Under the pieces are notes generated by a model, which ran no database searches, had not been told where the DNA came from, and saw only the letters and a list, made by a program, of their open reading frames with translations. Positions 42,873-52,156 of a stretch of 64,000 nt of DNA are shown here, one piece after another; the first letter of the stretch is position 1, and each line of letters starts with the position of its first letter. This DNA is from Chromatiales bacterium 21-64-14 (lineage in GTDB: Bacteria; Pseudomonadota; Gammaproteobacteria; 21-64-14): positions 1 to 64,000 of the forward strand of contig NCBI01000008.1 of NCBI GenBank assembly GCA_002255365.1, read 5' to 3'. Both the position numbers and the translations under genes were made by a program.

Positions 42873-44054
42873 ATGTCGGTTTCCAACGAGGGGTTGCTTC
42901 TGGATTTGCTGTCCACCCCCACCGCGCCGTTCCGCGAGGATCAGGTCGTAGTGGTGGCGCAGCGTTGGCTGGAGCGGGCCGGGATCGCCCATTTCACCGA
43001 TCCCGCCGGCAACTTGGTAGTGGGCGCGGCATCCCCACGCGCATACCGGGCACTGATCGCGGCGCGCAGTACCGAGCCCGTGCGTCTGTTTGTCGCGCAT
43101 ATGGACCACCCAGGGTTTCACGGCCAACGCTGGCGTGCCGACGGATGCCTGGAGGTGGTTTGGCACGGAGGCTCGCCGGTCCGCCACCTGCGTGGTGCCC
43201 GGGTGTGGATCGCCGGTCCTGAGGGTAATGTGGCGGAAGGACGTCTGGTGGCCACCACCCTGCACGTGTCGGGCCGGTTCATGGCGGCCGGGGAGGTGCG
43301 GATTACCGCATGGCGGCACGACGGCCGGCGCCCGGCGGCACGGCGTCTGTTTGGCGGCTTTGCCTTCCGCGCCCCGGTATGGCGGGCCGGTGGTCGGATC
43401 TATACCAAGGCCGCCGACGATCTGGTGGGGGTGTTCGCGGTGTTGTCCACCGCCAAGCGTGTTCTGCGTCAAGGCGCGGTGCCTTTTCTCGGGCTTCTGA
43501 CCCGCGGGGAAGAGGTGGGTTTCGTAGGCGCGGTGCGGCACTTCGAGCTGGGGTGGCTGCGCAACCCGCATCGCCCGTTGGTATGTGTGAGCCTGGAGAC
43601 CTCCCGCACCTTGCCGGGGGCGCGCATCGGTTCTGGGCCGGTGGTGCGGTTGGGGGACCGGCGCACCGTGTTCGACCCCAATGCCCTGCGGGTGCTCGCT
43701 GGCGTGGCGGAGCGCACCCTGCCCGGGCGCCATCAGCGGCGTATCATGGACGGCGGGGCGTGCGAGGCGACGGCGGCCACGGCTTGGGGCGTGCCCGCCG
43801 TGGGCATCTCCGTGCCGCTGGGGAATTATCACAACCAGGGTTTCGAAGGTGGGCCGGACTGCCGCGGCGTAGAGGGCCCTGCGCCGGAGTTCGTTCATCA
43901 GGACGACATCACCGGGCTGCTGACGCTATGCCGCGGTTTGATGACCCGGGGACTGGCGTGGGCGTCGCCCTGGGACCGGGATCGCGCCCGCTTGTCGCGT
44001 AACGCCGCGCGCTACCGGACGCTGCTGCCCGCCGCTGCCGCGGGGCGGCGCTAG
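42873..44054 (+). CDS. M42/M28-like metallo-aminopeptidase
   Basis: The protein of 393 residues has the dizinc peptidase pattern: FVAHMDHPGF (His and Asp), KAADDLVGVFAVL (bridging Asp), RGEEVGFVGA (catalytic Glu pair), SLETS and GISVPLGNYHN (last His). This order fits the M42 glutamyl aminopeptidase/M20 superfamily. It is soluble and cytosolic. It is close behind the SirB1 gene and likely shares its transcript. The substrate is unknown. Confidence 0.85.
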   Translation: MSVSNEGLLLDLLSTPTAPFREDQVVVVAQRWLERAGIAHFTDPAGNLVVGAASPRAYRALIAARSTEPVRLFVAHMDHPGFHGQRWRADGCLEVVWHGGSPVRHLRGARVWIAGPEGNVAEGRLVATTLHVSGRFMAAGEVRITAWRHDGRRPAARRLFGGFAFRAPVWRAGGRIYTKAADDLVGVFAVLSTAKRVLRQGAVPFLGLLTRGEEVGFVGAVRHFELGWLRNPHRPLVCVSLETSRTLPGARIGSGPVVRLGDRRTVFDPNALRVLAGVAERTLPGRHQRRIMDGGACEATAATAWGVPAVGISVPLGNYHNQGFEGGPDCRGVEGPAPEFVHQDDITGLLTLCRGLMTRGLAWASPWDRDRARLSRNAARYRTLLPAAAAGRR

Positions 44055-44070
44055 CCCGCATTTCCCACAG
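44052..44070 (+). repeat. Best copy of dispersed TAGCCCGCATTTCCCACAG motif
   Basis: The same core is found at 8545-8560, 26871-26885 and 40594-40609, and the first ten bases at 1211-1220. All copies lie just after gene ends. It may be the end of a small mobile element or a REP-like sequence. Confidence 0.5.
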
Positions 44071-44127
44071 TGCTCTGACCCGGCTGCAACGCCCGGAGCA
44101 TCAACAAGCACCATTCGGATCAGCGCC

Positions 44128-45336
44128 TCAATCCGCCCCGTCGAAAGGACCGCCGCGCCGCAATGCATCCGCACCGAAGCGCTCCTGGATCCGATCCGCC
44201 ACCGCGTCCAGGCGACTGTGACGTGCCTGCACGGCGTCATGAAACAGCTCACCCTGGGCGGCGTCGCGCGGTTCCAGGGCGCTGACGCCCATCCCCAGCA
44301 GGCGTATCGGCGGGCACCGCTCCGGGAGGCGCTGCGTCAGCAGGCCGCGCGCGGCGTCCCACAGTTCCTGGGTGATGTCGGTCGGCCGCGCCAGGCTATG
44401 GGCGCGGGTGAGGGTGCGGAAGTCCGCGAACCGCACCTTGATCTGGACGGTGCGCCCGCGCAGGCCACAGCGGCGCAGGCGTTGACCCACCTGCTCGGTA
44501 AGAGATTGCAGCCAAGCCCGCAGCACCTGGGGATCATCCACGTCCACCGCGAAGGTGGTCTCGTGGGACACGGACCGGGCGTCGCGTTCCGGCACGACCG
44601 CCCGCGGGTCGATCCCCTGGGCAAGCCGCCAGAGGTGTTCCGCCGCGTTCCCGAACTGCCGCCGCAGCCGGTCCAAGGGCCGGCGCCGCAGGTCTCCGAT
44701 GGTGTAGATCCCGTGTTCCTCGAAGCGGCGTCCGGCAACCTTGCCCACGCCCCACAGGCGTCCCACGGGCAGTGGGTCCAGGAACGCCTGTACCTCACCG
44801 GGATGCACGACCACCAGGGCATCGGGTTTCTTCAGATCGCTGGCCACCTTGGCCACGAATTTGTTGGGGGCCACGCCTACCGAAGCCACCAGCTGCACTT
44901 CCCGGGCGAGGTCGTCCTTGATGCGCCGTGCCACCTCCGGGGCAGGGCCGAACAGGCGCTCGCATCCGCTGAGATCAAGGAACGCCTCGTCCAGGGACAG
45001 AGGCTCCACCAACGGGGTGTAGCGATAGAAGACGTTGCGGATCTGTCGCGCGACTTCCGCGTAATGGTCCAGGCGCACCGGTAACAGCACCGCGTGTGGG
45101 CACAGGTGCAAGGCGGTTGCCGTGGGCATTGCGCTGTGCACCCCGAAACGGCGTGCCGCGTAGTTGGCCGCTGCTACCACCCCGCGGCCCTCCGGCGTGC
45201 CCCCCACGATTACCGGCCGACCCACCAGTCCCGGCCGGTCGCGTTCCTCCACGGAGGCATAGAAGGCGTCCATGTCTACATGGAGGATGGCCGGCGGCCG
45301 TTGCTGGCCGCTGGCTGACGCGGAATCGGGGATCAC
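44128..45336 (-). CDS. dinB: DNA polymerase IV (Y-family translesion polymerase)
   Basis: The protein of 402 residues has DinB motifs: ILHVDMDAFYASVEERDRP (first catalytic Asp), VVAAANYAARRFGVHSAMP, YTPLVEPLSLDEAFLDLSG (catalytic Asp-Glu), SVGVAPNKFVAKVASDLKKPD and the little-finger domain LTRAHSLARPT. The C-terminus lacks an obvious QLxLF beta-clamp motif; QGELFHD may serve instead. It bypasses DNA lesions with low fidelity. No LexA box was identified upstream. Confidence 0.96.
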   Translation of the reverse strand: MIPDSASASGQQRPPAILHVDMDAFYASVEERDRPGLVGRPVIVGGTPEGRGVVAAANYAARRFGVHSAMPTATALHLCPHAVLLPVRLDHYAEVARQIRNVFYRYTPLVEPLSLDEAFLDLSGCERLFGPAPEVARRIKDDLAREVQLVASVGVAPNKFVAKVASDLKKPDALVVVHPGEVQAFLDPLPVGRLWGVGKVAGRRFEEHGIYTIGDLRRRPLDRLRRQFGNAAEHLWRLAQGIDPRAVVPERDARSVSHETTFAVDVDDPQVLRAWLQSLTEQVGQRLRRCGLRGRTVQIKVRFADFRTLTRAHSLARPTDITQELWDAARGLLTQRLPERCPPIRLLGMGVSALEPRDAAQGELFHDAVQARHSRLDAVADRIQERFGADALRRGGPFDGAD

Positions 45337-45340
45337 CGCG

Positions 45341-46033
45341 TCACGACGTCGGCAAGTACTGCTGCGCCATCCGATTCAACGCTTCCCGATATTGATCGAA
45401 CAATAGGGCGAGGCGCAGGAATACCTCACCGAGCCGGTATTCCCGGGCCAGCGGGTGGGATGCCGCCCGCTCGAAGTAGACGCGGCCGAAGTCCAGATAG
45501 TAGGCCGTGTCTACCGGGCGGCGTTTGAACCGGTGCCGGTGCTCGATCCAACGCGGGAACACCCCGGTCAGATACAGCGCGTAGTTGCCGATATGGGCGT
45601 AGATCAGAAACTGGCGCCGCGGCTCGGCGCGCGCCGCCTCATCGATCATCCCTACCAGGTACTCGTGGTGCCGTGGGTCGTGGGCCTGGATCCGATGCAC
45701 GCGGTCGTTGTTTACGAACAGGCTCAGCAGGTTCGCGATATAGTGAATGACACGCCGGTCCACCGGGCTGCGTTGACGGCCGAGCACTTGGCGCAATAGC
45801 ACGTTGAACAGCAGGAAGGGAGAGATGTCCAACAGCAGCTCGCGGGATTCCAGGATCTCCCGGGATACGAACTCGCTGTCCAGCATGGACTCCAGGGTCG
45901 TGGGGAACTCCCCGATCAATACGGCGATTTCCTCGTAGCTGTGGCCGGGTTCCGGGAAGTGTTCCAGCAGGAAACGCAGGTCGCGGTGTTGAAGGGTGTG
46001 GACATCAGTAACGGCGAAGTCGGGGTGCGTCAT
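45341..46033 (-). CDS. Conserved hypothetical protein
   Basis: The protein of 230 residues was not assigned to a family. It is mostly helical, with acidic N-terminal VTDVHTLQHRDLRFLLEHFPEPGHSYEEIAVLIGEF and aromatic/basic HRFKRRPVDTAYYLDFGRVYFERAA. There is no signal peptide or membrane span. The ATG at MTHPDF has GAGGG upstream; a much longer frame upstream is Arg/Pro-rich and crosses the spacer toward mltF. It is separated from dinB by 4 bp, so the two may be co-transcribed. Confidence 0.75.
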   Translation of the reverse strand: MTHPDFAVTDVHTLQHRDLRFLLEHFPEPGHSYEEIAVLIGEFPTTLESMLDSEFVSREILESRELLLDISPFLLFNVLLRQVLGRQRSPVDRRVIHYIANLLSLFVNNDRVHRIQAHDPRHHEYLVGMIDEAARAEPRRQFLIYAHIGNYALYLTGVFPRWIEHRHRFKRRPVDTAYYLDFGRVYFERAASHPLAREYRLGEVFLRLALLFDQYREALNRMAQQYLPTS

Positions 46034-46179
46034 GTTCAACCCTCGCTGCACGTACCAAGCCCGTTGGATATAGCCGCCCGGTGGTCTTGCTTCAGCCGCG
46101 CGGCCCCGGCGGCGGTCTGCCCAGTGGCGCATGCGGCTTGACCATACCCACCGTGGGCGTGTTCCAGGCGGCGTCCGGT

Positions 46180-47718
46180 CTACATCCCTAGAATAGAATT
46201 TCCCCGGTCCAGATGCCAGGAGCCGGCCAAGCCGGGGGCGGGGGGCTGTACCCGGGCTCCCGCCCGCCGCAACTCCAGGGTGCGCGCCAGGATGTTCTCG
46301 TAATCCCGGATCCGGTTTACGTACTGGACCGGCTCGTTGCCGCGGGCGTAGCCGTGGGGCAGGGTCCGGTAGTAGCGCTGACGCGCCAGCAGGGGCAGCA
46401 CTTGGCTCAGGCCGCTCCACCGGTTCGCCGGGTGTCCGAGCCGGCGTGCCAGCGCGCGCGCGTCCTGAATGTGGCCGAATCCAATGTTGTAGGCCGCGAG
46501 GGCGAACCAGGTGCGGTCCGGTTCGCGGATGTTCTTCGGCAGGCGCGCGCGCAGTTCGGCCAGATAACGGGCGCCGCCGCGGATGCTTTGCTGCGGGTTG
46601 AGCCGGTTGGTAACACCCACCGCGCGCGCGGTGTGGCGGGTCAGCATCATCATGCCCCGAACCCCGGTGGGGCTGATGGCGCGTGCGTTCCAACGCGACT
46701 CCTGATAGGACTGGACGGCGAGCAGCACCCAATTCAACCGAGTGCTCCGCGCGGCCTGCTGGAACAGGCCGCGGAAGCGGGGAAGGCGGCTATGGATGCG
46801 GCGCAGAAACGTCCGGGTGCCCACATAGTCGAATAGCTTGACGTATCCGTAGTACTTGTTCATGACCGGGCGTAGCGCGCCGCTGCTCTGGTATCCGGAA
46901 AACCACTTGGTCACCGCCGTTTGCAAGCCGCGGGCGTCCCGCGGCAGGGCCCAGGCCAGGTCCTGGGGCTTGCTGAGGTCAAAGGCGACTACCAGCTCCG
47001 GAAAGTAGCGACGGTTGATGGCGACGATATTGGAGTCGGCCACGGTACAGGGCAGTTTGCGCTGCCAGACCTGTTCCAGCAGATCTTCGCTGCTCAGTTC
47101 CAGGTCGGTGTGCCAGTGTAGCTTGGGGTATGTGCGTTGCAGGGTCGCGAGACGTTCCACGTAGCTGCTGTCCGCCGCCACCGTCAACGGCACCTCGGTG
47201 AGGTCCGTGACGGAGGTCGGGTGTGCACCGCCGCGGCGGCAGACCACCTGCTGGCGCACGGTCTGGTAGGTGGGCCCGAACCGGAAGTCGTCGTGGCGTT
47301 GGCGGGTGCGGGTAAGCCCCGCTGCCGCGAGGTCGCCGCGGCCGTCCCGCAGGGCCTGGAGTACTTCCGCAGTGCTGTCCAGCACCACGAACTTCGCCTT
47401 TACTCCTAGATATCGCGCGAAGGCGCGGGCCATGTCGTACTCGGGCCCGGTAGGCGTGTCGTGTGCATCGTAATAGGTGGTGGGGGCGTTGCGGGTGAGG
47501 ACGATGAGTTCCCCCCGTGCCTGGATCGCCTGGGGGGAATGGGCCGAGTGGTCGGTGCTGCAGGCAGTAAGGCCTGCAATCGTGGCGGCCCAGCCCACGA
47601 GTGTGAGATACCGGAGGGCGCGGCACGCGGCGGTGCGTGGCTCCGCGGGGGGTTCCAGGGGCACATAGGACGCGCTGGCCAGTGTCCACCTCCCCGACGT
47701 GACGGGACTCGGGGGCAT
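46180..47718 (-). CDS. mltF: Membrane-bound lytic murein transglycosylase F
   Basis: The protein has 512 residues. A lipoprotein signal ends at C53 (AGLTAC). A solute-binding-like (SBP-bac-3) domain follows (about 65-300: ARGELIVLTRNAPTTYY, ARAFARYLGV). The SLT lysozyme-like domain spans about 320-480, with catalytic Glu in YQESRWNARAISPTGVRG and the AAYNIGFGHI motif. It cleaves peptidoglycan at the outer membrane. The signal n-region is long (about 35 residues), so the true start could be later, but no internal ATG fits. Confidence 0.94.
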   Translation of the reverse strand: MPPSPVTSGRWTLASASYVPLEPPAEPRTAACRALRYLTLVGWAATIAGLTACSTDHSAHSPQAIQARGELIVLTRNAPTTYYDAHDTPTGPEYDMARAFARYLGVKAKFVVLDSTAEVLQALRDGRGDLAAAGLTRTRQRHDDFRFGPTYQTVRQQVVCRRGGAHPTSVTDLTEVPLTVAADSSYVERLATLQRTYPKLHWHTDLELSSEDLLEQVWQRKLPCTVADSNIVAINRRYFPELVVAFDLSKPQDLAWALPRDARGLQTAVTKWFSGYQSSGALRPVMNKYYGYVKLFDYVGTRTFLRRIHSRLPRFRGLFQQAARSTRLNWVLLAVQSYQESRWNARAISPTGVRGMMMLTRHTARAVGVTNRLNPQQSIRGGARYLAELRARLPKNIREPDRTWFALAAYNIGFGHIQDARALARRLGHPANRWSGLSQVLPLLARQRYYRTLPHGYARGNEPVQYVNRIRDYENILARTLELRRAGARVQPPAPGLAGSWHLDRGNSILGM

Positions 47719-47730
47719 GATAACAAAGGC

Positions 47731-47760
47731 CGCCGGGACGTGGGCCTGCGTCCCGGCGGT
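47731..47760 (-). terminator. Hairpin ending the cytochrome peroxidase relic
   Basis: A perfect 11-bp stem CCGCCGGGACG/CGTCCCGGCGG with 8-nt loop, read leftward, is followed by CCTTTGTTATC. The T-run is weak. It lies directly after the pseudogene stop and before mltF. Confidence 0.6.
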
Positions 47761-47767
47761 GTGGCGT

Positions 47768-48235
47768 TTATTCGGCCAGCGGTCGACTGCTCGCGACCTG
47801 CGATGGCACGTCCTCGCGCAGATCGCTGCCCGCCGGGTCTGTGAGGGTCGCCAGGAATCCCATCAGATCCGCCATCTGCCGGTCGCTGAGGTCGCTGGGA
47901 ACATGGTTTGGGCCACCAGCACGTTGGTCAGCCCCGGAGGAGATCGCTGCCCGCCGGGCTGCGGAAACCCGTGGGCTGGGAGCGGTCCACCGCTACGCGA
48001 CCATCCAGGAACGTACTGCGGAACTCGCTGGCCCCGAGGTTGAGGACCGGCGAGGCATTGCGCGGTACCCGCACGTGGATGGCGTTCGCGCCCCTGCCCG
48101 TATCGCGGGTGACCCCGAGCCCCGGCTGCCTTCCCCCACCGGCAGGGACCACCCGTCGCCGGTGTCGGTTAGCGCGTGATGGCAGCTCGCGCAGGATATG
48201 TTGCCGTTTCCACTGGGGAGTTTGTCAAAAAAAGA
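47768..48235 (-). pseudogene. Decayed di-heme cytochrome c peroxidase (MauG/CcpA type)
   Basis: Reading leftward, one sees FFDKLPSGNGNISCASCHH (heme motif CASCHH), TDTGDGWSLPVGEG, then after a frameshift RGLGVTRDTGRGANAIHVRV, VPRNASPVLNLGASEF, DGRVAVD and a GFRSPAG segment. A stop follows, then NVLVAQTMF and, after another shift, the C-terminal end LMGFLATLTDPAGSDLRE. The central part with the second heme site is missing. Several shifts and a deletion make this a clear relic. Confidence 0.85.
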
Positions 48236-48440
48236 GTCACTTTATGTCCGATTTATCCCCAGGCGCGGCTACGCGGGGTTCGGATTGAGCCACGGATGCA
48301 CCGCGCCGATGGTCCGACATGCTGCGGGCCCGGTATGGGCTATTGTCGCAACCGGCTCGGAGATCCATGATGGGTCAGCGTCAACGCGGTGTTATACACG
48401 GCCGGGGTCGTGGGCCAGGACCGACGGGAGGTGTTTGCGG
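48236..48440. other. Spacer between peroxidase relic and PEBP gene
   Basis: No gene was recognised. The frame of the PEBP gene is open upstream but without homology. Promoter elements for both neighbours should lie here, but none was convincing. Confidence 0.35.
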
Positions 48441-49076
48441 ATGGTGGCCGTGCCCAGCTTTGCGTCGGTGGTGAGCGCGTGGATCCCGCGCGGGACCACG
48501 GTGCGCCGGCGGCGGATGGCCGCGGCTATCCTCGTGGCGATGGTTTTCCCCGCCGCCGGTGTAGCCGGGGGCCGGGATACCGACACCGGAGGGCGGCCGA
48601 TGGGCCTGCGCATCGTCTCTACAGCATTTGCGTCGGGAGGCGCGATCCCCGCCCGCTACACCTGTGACGGTGCGGACATCTCGCCGGAACTCGCCTGGTC
48701 GGGGGTGCCCAAGGGCGCCAAGAGCCTGGTGCTAGTCGTGGACGACCCGGACGCACCGGACCCAAGCGCGCCGCGCATGATCTGGGTCCATTGGGTCCTG
48801 TACAACCTGCCACCCGGCAGCCGCGGGCTGGCCGCGGCGATCACGCCCGATGCACTTCCACCCGGAACGCTACCGGGGACCAACGACTGGAAGCGTGCCG
48901 GCTACGGCGGGCCGTGCCCGCCGGTGGGGCGCCACCGCTATTTTTACAAACTCTACGCCCTGGACGTGGTCCTGCCGGACCTGCACCAGCCCACCAAGGC
49001 ACAGCTCGAAGCCGCTATGCACCGCCACATCCTGGCCCAGGCGGAACTTCTCGGGACCTACCAGCGCGAGCGCTGA
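48441..49076 (+). CDS. YbhB/YbcL (PEBP/Raf-kinase-inhibitor-like) protein, probably exported
   Basis: The protein of 211 residues has the PEBP core: ARYTCDGADISPELAWSGVP, SLVLVVDDPDAPDP, WVHWVLYNLPP and GPCPPVGRHRYFYKLYALD. Ahead of it is RRRRMAAAILVAMVFPAAGVAGG, a probable signal or anchor, so it may be periplasmic. Function in bacteria is poorly known. The ATG chosen gives a long n-region; an internal ATG after RRRR is possible. Confidence 0.88.
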   Translation: MVAVPSFASVVSAWIPRGTTVRRRRMAAAILVAMVFPAAGVAGGRDTDTGGRPMGLRIVSTAFASGGAIPARYTCDGADISPELAWSGVPKGAKSLVLVVDDPDAPDPSAPRMIWVHWVLYNLPPGSRGLAAAITPDALPPGTLPGTNDWKRAGYGGPCPPVGRHRYFYKLYALDVVLPDLHQPTKAQLEAAMHRHILAQAELLGTYQRER

Positions 49077-49084
49077 CCCCCGAT

Positions 49085-50014
49085 TCAGGACAGCCGGGCG
49101 CCGAGCGCCCACAGCAGGCCCGCGACGCAGAGGCCGAATCCCGCCAGCGCGAGTTGCGAACGCACGCGGTAACGGTGTGCCGCGGCCCGTTCCGTGCCCG
49201 CCACCAGCAGGTAGGGCTGGCGCGCAACCGGCGGCCGCACCAGGGTGTTGGTCTCGGGTTCCGCGGCGCGTTCGGCCCGTTCCTTCATCACCTGTTGCAA
49301 CGCCGCCTCCCGCACCCGCGCCCATTCCTCGACATCGATCTGCCCGTCGGCGTTGCGGTCGAAGCGCGTGAGCAGCGCGGCGCGGTCGCCTTTCCACTGG
49401 CGCAGCAGCGCCGCGACGTCCGCGTCGAGGCTGTCGTCGGCGTCGCCCACGGTCTTGAACCAGCCCAGGGCGCACAGGGGTCCGGGCATGAGCCGTTCCT
49501 CCGTGTAGCGGTATTCGGCGAACGACGGCCGGCCCCCGGAGTGGGTGCCGAGTACCAGCGCGGGTGCGTCGGATCCGCCATACCACACGCGCCGCAGGCT
49601 CGGTATCACCTCGGCACGGTCCGGGTCCACGATGCACGCGCCCGTGCTGTCCTCAAGCCTGAACAACCCGTCGCTGACGCCTTTCTGCACGGTGTGCCAC
49701 CAGCCGCGTCCGCGCAGGTCGGTGATACTTCGGCGGCGTTCGATCCGGTAGCGGTACCACAGGCAGGCGATCCCGCTCAGCGGCGCGACGATGGGCAGGC
49801 CCCCCATGAGCGCCCCATGGCCTTCCAGTTCCACGTAACCCTGAGCCGCTGAGCGTAGGCGGGAGGTGGGCGTGTCCTCAATGATCCGGGAGCGGCGCAG
49901 GGCGCGCCAGATTTCGTAGAATGCAGTGCCAGCGAGCGCCAGCAACACCGTGAGTAGCAGCGCGAACGCCCCGGTGGACAGGCCGCGGCACCAAAGGGTG
50001 ATGGATTCCAGCAT
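49085..50014 (-). CDS. GIDE-domain membrane protein with EF-hand-like insert
   Basis: The protein of 309 residues has an N-terminal membrane helix (FALLLTVLLALAGTAFYEIW) and a GIDE-like domain (SAAQGYVELEGHGALMGG, LSGIACLWYRYRIERRR, VQKGVSDGLFRLEDSTGACIVDPDRAEV). It ends with a second hydrophobic helix (LALAGFGLCVAGLLWALG). Between them is an EF-hand-like loop, DRNADGQIDVEEW. GIDE-like proteins are often encoded next to LemA, as here. The molecular role is unknown. Confidence 0.85.
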   Translation of the reverse strand: MLESITLWCRGLSTGAFALLLTVLLALAGTAFYEIWRALRRSRIIEDTPTSRLRSAAQGYVELEGHGALMGGLPIVAPLSGIACLWYRYRIERRRSITDLRGRGWWHTVQKGVSDGLFRLEDSTGACIVDPDRAEVIPSLRRVWYGGSDAPALVLGTHSGGRPSFAEYRYTEERLMPGPLCALGWFKTVGDADDSLDADVAALLRQWKGDRAALLTRFDRNADGQIDVEEWARVREAALQQVMKERAERAAEPETNTLVRPPVARQPYLLVAGTERAAAHRYRVRSQLALAGFGLCVAGLLWALGARLS

Positions 50015-50071
50015 GACCGGGTGGTGGTGGCGATCGGGTTCGGTGCGGTTCGCCGTGCCGTGCAGGCGTGC

Positions 50072-50656
50072 TCAGGTGGCGAACAGCGCGCCCATGTCCA
50101 CGTCCGCCCGCTCCTGTGCACTGAATTCCAGCAGATGGAAGGGTTCGAAGCCGTAGCGGCGGGCGATGATCACATCGGGGAACTGCTCGATGCGGATGTT
50201 GTTCAGATTTACACTCTCATTGTAGTACTCGCGGCGATCCGCGATGGTGCTTTCGAGCGATGTGATGCGGTCCTGCAGGTGCACAAAAGTGGTATTGGCT
50301 TTCAGGTCTGGATAGTTTTCCACTACTGCGTACAGGCTGCCCAGCCCGGAGCGCAGTTGTGCCTCCGCCGGCCCCAGGGCGCGGACATCGTGCTGTTCCC
50401 GCGCGTTGGCCACCCGGGCCCGGGCATCCATGACCCGTTCCAGGGTTTCCTGCTCGTAGCCCATGTACTGCTTGCAGACGGCCACCAGCTTGGGCAGCTC
50501 GTCGTGGCGTTGGGTTAGGAGCACGTCTATATTGGACCAGGCCTTGGAAACGCAATGTTTCAGGGATACCAGCCGGTTGTAGAGCACCACGGCATAGACT
50601 GCCACGGTGATGGTTCCCAGGCCTAGGGTGGCCCCGATCACGGTAGATGTGTCCAT
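50072..50656 (-). CDS. lemA: LemA family protein
   Basis: The protein of 194 residues has an N-terminal membrane helix (VIGATLGLGTITVAVYAVVLYNRLV) and the LemA helical core: SKAWSNIDVLLTQRHDELPKLV, YEQETLERVMDARARV, ENYPDLKANTTFVHLQDRITSLE and YYNESVNLNNIRIEQFPDV. GGGGAGG upstream fixes the ATG. It is first of a pair with the GIDE protein. The role is unknown; it is thought to act at the envelope. Confidence 0.95.
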   Translation of the reverse strand: MDTSTVIGATLGLGTITVAVYAVVLYNRLVSLKHCVSKAWSNIDVLLTQRHDELPKLVAVCKQYMGYEQETLERVMDARARVANAREQHDVRALGPAEAQLRSGLGSLYAVVENYPDLKANTTFVHLQDRITSLESTIADRREYYNESVNLNNIRIEQFPDVIIARRYGFEPFHLLEFSAQERADVDMGALFAT

Positions 50657-50827
50657 CGCCTCCCCCGAATTTTCCCGGTCGCCGGGTCCCAGGCCCCCGC
50701 ACCGTCTCTGCACAGCCCATAGCGACATTTCCCCGGGCCCGCTTTAGGGCCGTCCGCAACGCGGGCGATACGGTCTGGAGGGATGCTATAGTGGCCGCCA
50801 GATCCAGTGGAGTCGGAGGTGTACAGC

Positions 50828-52099
50828 GTGAAGACCGGTAACCGTGCCAACCACCTGCGGACCGCCGCCGTCGGCCTGTTATGGTTGCTCAGCGGCGTCG
50901 TGGCCGGGGTGGTGGTGGATCGACAGATCCTCGCCGGCGTGGTGCCGCCAGATCGGATCCCTGCCACCGCCGTGCCGGATTTCCGGCTCATCGACCAGGC
51001 CTGGAATCTGATCGACGCGCACTACGTGGACCGCTCCGCCGTGAATCCCCGCAAGATGACCTACGGAGCCATTAGTGGGATGGTGGATGCACTGGGGGAC
51101 ACCGGCCACAGCACCTTTCTGACTCCGGAGATGGTGTCCGAGGCGCGTGACGCGGTGCAGGGTCATTTCCCCGGCATCGGTGCCGAGGTGCGGATGCAGG
51201 ACAAGCGGGTGATCATCGTCACCCCCCTGGACGGTTCGCCGGCCCAGAAGGCCGGGCTCAAACCCGGGGATATCATCTTCAAGGTGGATGGCAAGGACAC
51301 AGCCGGGGAATCCCTGGAGCAGGTGGTGCGCCGGATCCGTGGACCGGCGGGCAGTACCGTGATCCTGTCGATCCGTGATCCCAAGACCTACAAGGCCCGT
51401 GAGGTCCACGTGGTGCGTGCCGAAATCAAGCTGCGCAGCGTCACTTGGCACATGCTTCCCGGCACCCGGGTCGCGGACGTGCGCATCGCCTCCTTCAGTG
51501 AGGGGACATCCCGGGCACTGGAGAGCGCCATGGACCAGGCCCGTTCCCAAGGTGCCGCTGGGGTAATTCTGGATCTGCGCAACAACCCCGGAGGCCTGCT
51601 GTCCCAGGCCATAGGCGTGGCCAGTCAGTTTCTTCCGGACGGCAATAATGTATTGCTGGAGAAGAACGTGGAAGGGAAGCTGCGCCGCGTGCCGGTACGC
51701 AGTTCCGGGCCGAAATATGCCATGCCCATGGTAGTACTGATCAACGCCGGCACCGCCAGCGCCTCGGAGATCGTGGCCGGCGCACTGAAGGATGCCCACC
51801 GCGCGACGCTGCTGGGGGAAAAGACCTTCGGTACGGGCACCGTGCTGCAGGAATTCCCCCTTTCCGACGGCTCGGCCTTGATGCTCGCCGTGGAAGAGTG
51901 GTTGACCCCCAGTGGCAAGACCATCTGGCACCGGGGAATCAAACCCGATACCACGGTGAGTCTGGCGGAGAACGTGCTGCCGCTGCGTCCCCAGGAGGAG
52001 AAATCCATGACCGCGGCTCAGCTGCGCGCCAGCAAGGACAAGCAGTTGATGGATGCGTTGAAAAAGGTGGAGGCGGAAGTCCGGCAGCAAGGGATATAA
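50828..52099 (+). CDS. ctpA: S41-family C-terminal processing protease (CtpA)
   Basis: The protein of 423 residues has an N-terminal signal anchor (TAAVGLLWLLSGVVAGVVVD). A PDZ domain follows (VIIVTPLDGSPAQKAGLKPGDIIFKVDG), then the S41 core with LRNNPGGLLSQA, the catalytic Ser in TASASEIVAGAL and Lys in LLGEKTFGTG. It cleaves periplasmic proteins near their C-termini. GTG was chosen because GGAGG lies 8 nt upstream; a GTG 21 nt earlier is open too. Confidence 0.94.
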   Translation: MKTGNRANHLRTAAVGLLWLLSGVVAGVVVDRQILAGVVPPDRIPATAVPDFRLIDQAWNLIDAHYVDRSAVNPRKMTYGAISGMVDALGDTGHSTFLTPEMVSEARDAVQGHFPGIGAEVRMQDKRVIIVTPLDGSPAQKAGLKPGDIIFKVDGKDTAGESLEQVVRRIRGPAGSTVILSIRDPKTYKAREVHVVRAEIKLRSVTWHMLPGTRVADVRIASFSEGTSRALESAMDQARSQGAAGVILDLRNNPGGLLSQAIGVASQFLPDGNNVLLEKNVEGKLRRVPVRSSGPKYAMPMVVLINAGTASASEIVAGALKDAHRATLLGEKTFGTGTVLQEFPLSDGSALMLAVEEWLTPSGKTIWHRGIKPDTTVSLAENVLPLRPQEEKSMTAAQLRASKDKQLMDALKKVEAEVRQQGI

Positions 52100-52109
52100 A
52101 GGAGCGCGG

Positions 52110-52156
52110 CCCGACAGACTGTTCCCCGGGTTTCAGCCCGGGAGTAGTCCGTCGGG
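52110..52156. terminator. Long hairpin after ctpA
   Basis: The outer 11-bp stem CCCGACAGACT/AGTCCGTCGGG has one mismatch, and the inner 6-bp stem is CCCGGG/CCCGGG with loop TTTCAG. There is no T-run, so it is a stabilising or factor-assisted end rather than a classical terminator. Confidence 0.5.

Noticed and set aside
46034..46732. Upstream extension of the 230-residue hypothetical protein to 463 residues
   Set aside because: The added part is Arg/Pro-rich, overlaps the mltF C-terminus on the same strand in another frame, and lacks a ribosome-binding site.
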